In this document: piece after piece, positions 56,555 to 64,000 of the stretch | Position numbering within the stretch: position 1 is the stretch's first letter | How the letters are laid out: each line of letters begins with the position of its first letter | NCBI GenBank assembly: GCA_009733575.1 | Contig: ML769385.1 | Location: forward strand, 671,188-735,187 | Direction of reading: 5' to 3' | Length of the DNA: 64,000 nucleotides | Origin: Gymnopus androsaceus JB14 | Lineage: Eukaryota; Basidiomycota; Agaricomycetes; Agaricales; Omphalotaceae | Notes under the pieces: generated by a model | Told to the model about the DNA's origin: nothing | Database searches by the model: none | The model's input: the letters and a program-made list of their open reading frames with translations, nothing else | Program-made: the position numbers and the translations under genes

Positions 56555-57934
56555 TTACCCCGCTCTACGTTCCAGAGCCTGCCATCCCTTTCGTAAACCC
56601 ATTTTTTCAATCAGCGCTGCGGGCATACAGTAAACTGGATCAAGGTCTACTAAACCTGGATAGCCGAGAATCGAGAGGCCTAGCCAAACCAAAGGGTAGC
56701 ATTAGGGAGGGAATCGAAAGTCTGTATTCCGCGGTACATACCTGCCACTCCGAAATGTGTGTGGAAGACGTCAACCATATCGCCAGGCCTATCGGCGATA
56801 CCACCGCCCTCTGGATCCTGCGCAAAAGATCAATCGAGACGGAGGGTAAGTATCGCACAAGAATCACCAACCTGAGCCGATAAGATGAAAGAGGTTAATT
56901 TGTCGGAGTTGATATAATGTACCTTCTTCAGCATCGACAGTGAAGCCAGAACCCAAAAGCTATAGCAAACCTGAGAGCCTGAGGTAAGAAATGTCGCATT
57001 TATCGGAACCTAGAAGCTCACATCCTCTAGTTTCTCTGGTCTTCCATTCAGGCCACCATTGGGAAGTTGCCTTTCAGCTAACCACCATGAAAGTGTGGGT
57101 GTGTCGATTTCGTCAAGTTTATCGAGGATAGTTAGAGCCGCACAGCACACGAAAACTAGACTCAAAATCGGGAATTCACTAACCGCCCTCGAATTAAACA
57201 TTCAAAGTAGCTGGCTTACCTTGAGCAGCATGGCTCTCCGCTCCGACGCGGCTGCCGAATCCACCGTCAAAATTTCTACACTGGACGATGTACCCAACTG
57301 TCTTGTCCGCATCCAAATCTCCTAAACGCCCCAACAACGACAGTGCGTTGACGGCGATGTACGAAAAACGGGTATCGATCTCGCCAAAGGAATCACCCGC
57401 AAAGACTCCAGATGGCTGTTGAAGCGATAAAATGACTAAAAGTACGTGTTTATGATCAGCGGAGAATGAAATTCTGAACCAGAAGCGTACATTTCACTAC
57501 GCGATCGATGTCCAACCGGTCTATAGCGTCCTGGGTGAGGAGGATCTGAATTGCACTTAGTGTTGACAGGATATGCGCATCATGGTCCGGGTGTGCACCG
57601 AACCCGCCTAGAATTGTTGGATCAAATCGAGGACGCGGTATTTGCAAGACTTTGAGATATCCACCTGCTTCTTCGTCCCAGCAGCTCATAACATACTCAA
57701 CCATCTCATCTCGATCCAATGCGTCACGATGATTCATTGTACAGAGAGCAGTAAGGCCCCAGTAGATAGCGTTCATGCGCAGGTGCGCAGTGAGATGGTA
57801 CATTAGATCATCCTTGTTCTACGAGATCGTTGATGCTAGTATTCTTCAGAAATGTTGCATGGACGTGCCTTTCCGAGATTTTGGATGTATGAGACGTGAA
57901 GAGGCACTAGCAGTGTATCTAGTTCTTTGGACAT
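56555..57934 (-). CDS. BET2: Rab geranylgeranyltransferase beta subunit
   Basis: Catalytic subunit that attaches geranylgeranyl groups to Rab GTPases for membrane traffic. The start at 57932-57934 gives [20 protein letters not shown] and GK. The next exon, [20 protein letters not shown], is joined by an intron (57819-57868) whose donor is GC, not GT. Prenyltransferase repeats follow: [80 protein letters not shown] then ESHAAQ. Later come [40 protein letters not shown] with WVLASLSML, and [20 protein letters not shown]. Zn ligands (Asp and Cys of LEDVCYS-type; His of VFHTHF) are present. It ends ALERRAG. Confidence 0.93.
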
Positions 57935-57966
57935 GGCGGTAAGAAACAAGAAGCGATTGGCGCCCT

Positions 57967-58018
57967 GATTGTTGCCCGTGATTGTCGCCCGTGATTGTCG
58001 CCCGTGATTGTCGCCCGT
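57967..58018. repeat. 13-bp tandem repeat, four units, upstream of BET2
   Basis: GATTGTYGCCCGT repeated four times without spacers, 33 bp upstream of the BET2 start codon; the first unit differs by one base. On the coding strand each unit reads ACGGGCGACAATC, and a fifth, imperfect unit next to it contains CCAAT. Likely in the 5' untranslated region or core promoter. Confidence 0.9.
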
Positions 58019-58233
58019 CGCAGTCAAAGTACAAAATCAGTTCTCTTTTACTTGTACAAGTTGCAACAAATGACTGTCTATGTTTATAAGAAGTAGTGAC
58101 CTTGGCAACGTTATATCCATCCTATGCTCTCCACGTATTTTATGTTTACAAAGCAGCAAGGCTAGTCGACGGCCACACACTGCCAGGACGCATCAGTACG
58201 GAGAAATAGATGCTGCATAATGGACACTACTCA
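58019..58233. other. Promoter of BET2 and 3' flank of ZWF1
   Basis: 215 bp without ORF; nothing further seen. Confidence 0.4.
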
Positions 58234-60069
58234 CTATCCATCGTCCCCCCGTCTGAAACCATATTTATTGACAAATGGATCGAGCTCTTTAGGTCCGCGA
58301 GAACCGTAAGGGTAATTGACTGGACGGGGTCGAGGACCGGAGAGACCGTCAATCCAGTGAAGAATTGGAGTGAAGATCTAAGTACCAGATACTGAGCTTC
58401 AAGATGAGCAGGAATGACTCGAGAAATATACCGACCTTCCAAGCGACGTCCAGCTCATCGTGACGAACAAAGTTGGAGTGGTCGCCCTTCAAAGCATCGA
58501 GGATGAGAGCTTCGTAGGCCTCTGGTATGTGAGCGTCAACGAATCTCCTCTTGTATGTTAGATCCATTTCCGTGGGCATGGCACGAGTGTACAATCCGGG
58601 AGTTTTCGCGTTTAGCTTCAAATAGACAGCTTCGGAGGGTTGAATACGGATCACAAGCTCGTTCCGGGCAATGTCCTTGAAGATACCCTGCGTGACATCT
58701 TTGAACTGTATACGAACTTCAACCTTGGCTTCATTCAATGCTGTAACGTGAACCGAAGATCAGATAATGAGCTGTAAGCCACGGTATAGGAGACAAACCT
58801 TTGCCGGCCTTGAGAATGAAGGGAACACCTTCCCATCGAGGGTTGTGAATCCAGAGCGTGGTAGCAGCAAACGTGGGGCAAACAGAGTTGCGAGGAACAG
58901 TGTTATCGTCAAGGTAGCCGGGCTTCCCGTTGGCGGCAACGTATTGACCGAGAAGGACATCGTCTCTTTCGATAGGTGGAATAGCACGAAGGACCTTGAC
59001 CTAATTGCAGATGTGAGAAGATGATATTGATACAGACTTGAGACCAAGATACCTTCTCGTCCCGAATGTCCTCTGCTGCAAAGGACACTGGGCGCTCCAT
59101 TGCCAAAATGCTAAGAACTTGCAACAAGTCTGAGGGAGCAGACGTGAGTGCCGATGGGCAATCAAGTTATCTACACTTACGGTTCTGCAAGATATCTCGA
59201 ATGATACCAAACTCGTCAAAGTAACCACCTCGGCCCTCTGTACCGAAGGGTTCCTTGAATGTGATCTGAACGTTGCTGATCGAGTTCTTGTCCCAGCAAG
59301 CGCCCATGGCCACATTCGCAAACCGGAGAACCAAAAGGTTCTTGACCATCTCCTTCCCGAGATAATGGTCAATACGGAAGGTCTCATCTTCCGTCCAGTA
59401 CTGCTTCAAGGATCCCAAAAGCTCACGGGCAGAGTCGGTATCCTTACCGAAAGGCTTCTCGACGATGATACGATTGATACCGCCCTTGGTAACATAGCAG
59501 TGTTCCTTGAGGTTCTTGCCAACAGGGATGAAGACGCTGGGAGGAAGGGCGAGGTAAAAGAGACGATTACATTCTTTGGATTGGTAGTGGGATTCGATCT
59601 CTTCCAAGTGCTCGTTCAACTTATCAAAAGCGCTACCGTCCTCGTAGTCTCCAGCGACATACGTCAGTATCGCCTTAAAGTCGTCGACCGCCTTTGCGAT
59701 TTCGGGATCGTCGTTGGGATTTTTGATGTATGAGGTACTACGCTTTAGGAACTCTGCATGGTCCATTTTTGTGCGAGCATACCCGACGATCTTCACATCC
59801 CGAGGGAGAAAGCCCTGGCGAAAGAGACCGAAGAGAGCAGGCAAAGTCTGACGAAAAATGAGCTCAAATAATCAATCAAAGGATGGAGATTTCAGCACTT
59901 TTTTCTTTGCAAGGTCTCCAGAAGCACCCAAAACTATAGACCCAGTTAGCAATGGTACCGATAGCCCCAGGATGAGACACTTACCGATAACAATAGTGTT
60001 ATCCTTGAGTTCTTCATGGGATGTTTCCATTGAAGGGATAGTCCCAGACATCGAGCGTTGGCGTGTCAT
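58234..60069 (-). CDS. ZWF1: Glucose-6-phosphate 1-dehydrogenase
   Basis: First enzyme of the oxidative pentose phosphate pathway; makes NADPH in the cytosol. The start at 60067-60069 gives [20 protein letters not shown]. Short exons then build the coenzyme site [20 protein letters not shown]. Later: [35 protein letters not shown], the active site [100 protein letters not shown], and the C-terminus [20 protein letters not shown] ending FRRGDDG. About 515 residues, normal length; the catalytic His-containing RIDHYLGKE is intact. Divergent from THOC5 over about 160 bp. Confidence 0.95.
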
Positions 60070-60228
60070 GTTGGATGAAGAGATGGAAGAAGAAGATAAA
60101 CGGCAATGAACGGGCTCGATGGAAGAGGCTAGCGAAAGTGATCACTCAGCTATGTCATCTAATTATGCCGCGATCATTCCGAATCTGACGGGTAATCTTA
60201 TCTAAGTAAGTGAAATCTTATCTGCTTC

Positions 60229-61065
60229 ATGAACTTATCTGACGGCGACCAAATCATTGAAAGGTGAGTACTAAGGCTCTCGGCTCAACTTATGTCTAAT
60301 TAGCTGTTAAAAAGCCTCAGAGAGCTCGTCTCTCCAGCTTACGCCGACACTGATGCTCAATCACTGCTTGTCCGGTCTTCTGCCCTTGTTTCTTGTCTGA
60401 AAACTCTGAATCGAACTGCCAATACCGCTACACGAACAAAAAAGGATGAGACCACCGCTGCTCGGCAGGAAATGGACCAATCGCATCTAGGACTCCAGAA
60501 TCTACTTTACGAGAAGAGGCATTTGGAGAGAGAAATTGAGAAGTGCCGGCAGTTTGCGTATGTCCTGCTTGCTTGCTCTCCCAAGCCGGGCTGTTGACCG
60601 AGTGTACATTCAGTTCTGTATATCAAGATATCCCGCTCTACGGCTTGGACGAGTTTGAGAGGTTGGCGCCGGAGGAAGCGAGAACTTCTACTGTTCTCTC
60701 AGACGAGCATCAGCTTATGTTGAACCGTCTTAGTTTTGAGCTTGCAGAACGCCAACGGTATGCCAACTTTTCCCGTATCCTTCCCTTTTTTCTTATGTGC
60801 CCGTATCGTAGGCTTGATTTCAAGAGACGCGAACTTTTGCAGGCAAAGGAAGAATTATTAAAACAGTCCAAGACGAATATGAGCACTATGGACAGTGTTA
60901 AAGGACATATTGACGCGCTTGTGAAAGTAAGGGAGCTCTCACTCACGCATGTATTTGCTACTTACATTCTGTCGACAGACCGCCTCGGAAATACAGAAAA
61001 AAGTTGATGACCTTGTGCAGCCACTACCTGTTCTCGATAGTTCGACCCCAATGTCGATTGGCTGA
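60229..61065 (+). CDS. THOC5: THO complex subunit 5-like protein
   Basis: THO couples transcription to mRNA export. The ATG at 60229 gives MNLSDGDQIIE, then an intron GTGAGT..AAAAG gives SLRELVSPAYADTDAQSLL. The family core is LQNLLYEKRHLEREIEKCRQ followed, after an intron, by FASVYQDIPLYGLDEFERL. Then VLSDEHQLMLNRLSFELAER, QRLDFKRRELLQAKEELLK and a short end (STPMSIG) with stop 61063-61065. At about 210 residues it is a short version of the family, as in other basidiomycetes; animal THOC5 has an additional large C-terminal domain, absent here. The protein is mainly coiled coil. Confidence 0.85.
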
Positions 61066-61348
61066 TATCAGAACTGGTAATGGAACAGAGTACCGTCCAG
61101 TTGGTTCTTAGCGTCGATACAGCTAGAAATTGATAAATTCTACATAGATTGCTATGGGACTGATACTACTGCCCAAAACCCAATTAAATAACACAAAATA
61201 ATCAAAACAGCACCTTCATGAATGATATCGAGAGATAGGATGTAAAAGATAGAATGTAGTATTATACAAGAGCGTCAATAAATATGACAAGGAATATGCG
61301 TTGGTCGTAAATGCAAGGGGGTGGTCCGAGGAAATACTGTCTTGTAGT
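61066..61348. other. Convergent 3' flanks of THOC5 and UBC8
   Basis: 283 bp, AT-rich, with AATAAATATGACAAGG near 61276 as a possible 3'-end signal. No gene seen. Confidence 0.4.
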
Positions 61349-62197
61349 TCACTCGCCGTCGCTGATACTGCCAATATCACTCATCTCCTCGTCCTCATCC
61401 TCGTCTTGACCATCGGTAGCCGCATCTGCGGCTTCCTTTGTCGCAAATCGTTGTACGTACTCTGTAACCCCGCTCAATCATTGCTTGCGACTTGATCCGC
61501 TACAAAGGCACTGACCTTTCACCTTGGCATCGTACTCCTTCGGATGGCGCATAAGCAACGCTGCTGCCTCTCCGTTCAAAGGATCATTGGGATTTGGGTA
61601 TCGCAAAAGTTGTGGCAGAAATACTTCGAATATGTTCATCATATCTAGCACTGAATGAGCTACAATGCTGGTAAAAGACCAGATGTTAAACTCACCGAAC
61701 ATTGGAGACCATGTCTGATTTATAACATCCAAGCACACTGAACCGCTTCTGTTGGAGGAAAGTATAAGTCCAAGGTCCCCGTCAAGAATGAATGGCCGTA
61801 CAATTCATCGATATTTGGATGGAAAATCTTGTTCATGAAACCAATACTTGGAGATTTGTAAGGATACTGGTCTGGTAGCTCTACGTGGATCTTCCACACT
61901 CCGTTGACGAAAGGTGCTGTTAGGTGGGGTTAACAAAGAACTCCGCGATACTGCAAGCAACGCACTTTCTTCCGGACCATGGAAACGAACATAGAATTCC
62001 TGCATACTATCATTCACTAGAGATACATCGTAGTCGGACATGAGCCTTGATTTTGGGTCAGTCGAAAGCTTAGAATAAAGAGATTCGCTCTCGTACAGTC
62101 GCATAACGTCAGTTTCGATTCTACGTTTGCTTTGGCCTGCGTAGATAACAGAAGGATGTTAGTTTGAAAGCATTTAGGCTATAACAAAACTTATCAT
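61349..62197 (-). CDS. UBC8: Ubiquitin-conjugating enzyme E2, UBE2H/UBC8 type
   Basis: E2 enzyme of the class that acts with the GID/CTLH ligase on gluconeogenic enzymes. The start at 62195-62197 lies in a seven-base exon: ATG ATA A, then intron GTTTTG..CGCAG, giving [18 protein letters not shown]. Then [60 protein letters not shown] and [16 protein letters not shown] with the active Cys in SVCLD. Next: [40 protein letters not shown] and [15 protein letters not shown]. The acidic tail ends DIGSISDGE, as in UBE2H. Several introns of 50-60 nt. Frame clean. Confidence 0.93.
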
Positions 62198-62353
62198 ATC
62201 GAGAATTGAACGGAGGGGACAGCAGTAAATCTGAGTGGTAGAAGGTAGTTAAGGATAAGAAAGGCGCCCTTAAATAGACCTCGGTTCCGTGTGCCGACAA
62301 ATGTTTCTTTCCCGCACCAGGCGGAATTCCGCCATGTTTTCATTGATAACTAC

Positions 62354-62982
62354 TCAAAAATACGAATATTCCTCGAAAATGCACAAAATATCATCGTCTG
62401 AACAAGGATATGGTCGTGCTCCACCTCCGCTACTAGTCAGACTATGGCCGGAACCTTCATGGCCTAGTCCCCCAGTAACTGCTCTCCACCCCAAGTTAAC
62501 GGCTGTCAGGTATATCGATGAATTTCCGGGCTACCAGGGAATGAGAAGGAGCTTACCGATCCAGAGAAGCCCAAACCCGATTATCAGTGCCATCTCTTCT
62601 TGCATCTCACTCATAAGGTATCCAGGTCCTTCTCCATGTCCTTCTCCACGCCGATGGTTCATGGCAATTCTATAAGATATTATGTGCCTGTTCGTCCTGA
62701 TTTTTTAGTTCCGTCACTTACAAGAGCATGAAAGCTGATACTCCAAGGATAGCCACAGAGGTCTGGGTTAGATGCAAAGCATCTGTACGGAATAAGTCTT
62801 GAGCGAAGCTACATAACGCATACGAGACCCACATTGCGAATTCAACAGTTTTGTTGCCAGATGCCCAAGGACAAGAGCAATACCAACTAGGGAAACAAGT
62901 TCAATCGATTTCCAGCGACAGGCGCAAGTTATCACTCACTACAGACCGTCGAACGGATAGGATGATCACGAAATAAGGGCAT
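62354..62982 (-). CDS. Small membrane protein of unknown function
   Basis: Read on the minus strand from ATG 62980-62982: MPLFRDHPIRSTVC, intron GTGAGTGA..CCTAG, then IGIALVLGHLATK. The following reading TVEFAMWVSYALCSFAQDLF and RTDALHLTQTSVAILGVSAF is one base out of frame at the four-T run 62849-62852. Next exons: IAMNHRRGEGHGEGPGYLMS, EMQEEMALIIGFGLLWIG and AVNLGWRAVTGGLGHEGSG; stop at 62354-62356. About 180 residues with three or four hydrophobic segments and a conserved-looking loop RRGEGHGEGPGY. I do not recognise the family. Confidence 0.6.
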
Positions 62983-63233
62983 ATTTAGAGGATAGATGGG
63001 GGGATAATTGTCCTATTATTGCGCTAAACAATGAGGCAGAGCATTCCACACGACACGACTATAACGCGAGGCATCCACGATTTTTGATCAACGGCTAACG
63101 AAATGAAAGGTTATTTCCCCAACACATGTCAAACTTCATACAGACAATGGTTAAAAACGAGCATGCATTGGTAAAATCTATAATAGATATGTCAAAACTA
63201 GATGAAGCAGTCGTGTAAAATGTCCATGGATAA
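62983..63233. other. Spacer between two minus-strand membrane-protein genes
   Basis: Promoter of the small membrane protein and 3' flank of the MARVEL-like gene; nothing further seen. Confidence 0.4.
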
Positions 63234-64000
63234 TCAAACGGGAATCTGTGTAACGGTTGGGCCGTTTGCAGATGGTTGAATCACAATCGATTGACCGGGC
63301 TGCTGAGCACCAGGCTGAACGTATCCATATGGAGCGTATCCCTGATAGTAAGGGAATTGTACCATCGGTTGTGTCGTCCTGTTGTAATATCCCGGAAATT
63401 CGCCATACCAGCCAAGTTCTGTCGATATCGAGTGAGAATCAGTGTGAAGATGCATAAGCCAAGTTCTATTACCTTGGACAGGCTCATTCCAAATGTTCCA
63501 TCGCCCGAATCTCTGCGCTTGAGTTATAAGCTGCAAGAGAATGATGAATGCAAAAGAGCAGAGTACGAAAAACCATCCAGCTCATAGCCTGTAAGAGATA
63601 TCATCCATGAGCTTGTTGTATGCATGCAACAGAAATAATATCATCCCTGGATGACCTTCATTTCATAGCAGTATGATCGACCGGATACTAAAGCACAGAT
63701 ATTAGACGCGATGGGAATGGGCAAGTAGATGGATCAAAGCTCACTGCTTCCATTTTTTGTTGCCGTACGCTGGCCACCAAGGGCATCACACTGAATACTT
63801 CCAATAATATCACTGAAGCGAGAGAAATATCGGAATATGAGCGGAGACTGAACGGTTTTGAACTGACGTGGACCATGACCCCATCGCCAGCCAAATTGCC
63901 CACAGCACAAACAGGACTATAGCTTCAATTCGCGGTTGAGACCATTGTAACCTGTTCAAAGATGTGATCAGGAAATATCTGGACAGAGGGCATCTCGCAC
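63234..64000 (-). CDS. MARVEL-like membrane protein, 5' part beyond the window
   Basis: The last gene runs off the right edge. Visible exons on the minus strand: LQWSQPRIEAIVLFVLWAIW (helix), a stretch from SIQCDALGGQRTATKNGS, GRSYCYEMK, AMSWMVF followed by VLCSFAFIILLQLITQAQRF, RWNIWNEPVQ, and a cytosolic tail rich in Tyr, Gln and Pro (YYQGYAPYGYVQPGAQQPGQ) ending TVTQIPV at 63234. Hydrophobic helices with a Cys-bearing loop resemble fungal MARVEL-domain proteins of the plasma membrane. One T too many in the T5 run at 63568-63572 (A5 on the plus strand) breaks the helix AMSWMVFVLCSFAF. Exon borders near 63600-63760 are uncertain. Confidence 0.62.

Noticed and set aside
57967..58018. CRISPR-like array
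   Set aside because: Units are contiguous without spacers; eukaryotic context; plain tandem repeat.
1..64000. tRNA or rRNA genes
   Set aside because: Looked for GGTTCRAATCC-type T-arm words with a matching acceptor stem; words found (for example near 32650 and 24120) are inside coding regions. None supported.

Overview
The window is nuclear DNA of a filamentous basidiomycete, most likely an Agaricomycete. The genes are dense and rich in 45-70 nt introns with GTNNGT/YAG borders. The families fit: a DUF6534-type membrane protein, a decayed fungal-type kinase, a GPI-anchored chitin deacetylase, an STB6-like protein and Agaricomycete-only secreted proteins. No bacterial, organellar or viral block is visible. 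Gene coordinates below run from start codon to stop codon and include introns. I derived exon joins by hand from splice signals and protein similarity recalled from family knowledge; no search was run.

Layout. 1-2734: OST1 (cut by the window edge), mitochondrial uL22m, and YOS1. 2722-5690: a tandem duplication of a small secreted-protein gene, with a decayed gene and a degenerate repeat between the copies. 5791-14708: a PPR protein, a DUF6534-like membrane protein, a kinase remnant in a gene-poor stretch, and an aspartic protease with a membrane anchor and a repeat-bearing tail. 15257-24211: hydroxyacid-oxoacid transhydrogenase, an APC13-like subunit, exosome RRP4, histidine-biosynthesis HIS6, a dual-specificity phosphatase and a Baeyer-Villiger-type monooxygenase. 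24683-30000: a low-complexity unknown protein and a broken MFS transporter. 30144-47475: RPL35, a YSK-type Ste20 kinase, chitin deacetylase, TFIIF-alpha, a bHLH factor, ELG1, a JMJD7-like oxygenase, an orphan protein and the CCDC47 homologue. 49203-64000: STB6-like protein, LON-domain/RING protein, BET2, ZWF1, THOC5, a UBE2H/UBC8-type E2, a small membrane protein and a MARVEL-like membrane protein cut by the right edge.

Most genes are unrelated housekeeping functions (secretion and N-glycosylation, translation, RNA decay and export, replication, transcription, NADPH supply). They are packed as head-to-head pairs with 50-330 bp between start codons. I see no biosynthetic cluster and no obvious new multi-gene system.

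The most striking property is a recurrent one-nucleotide break of reading frame inside otherwise conserved genes: uL22m, PPR, APC13-like, HIS6, the phosphatase, the monooxygenase, MARVEL-like and others. Several lie in short homopolymers. This looks more like uncorrected read error than biology, but must be resolved before any of these genes is called dead. The best biological leads are the duplicated secreted protein, the repeat-bearing tail of the aspartic protease, the overlapping stop codons of the APC13-like gene and RRP4, the 51-bp RRP4/HIS6 promoter, an ATG-only first exon in the YSK kinase, and a GC-AG intron in BET2.
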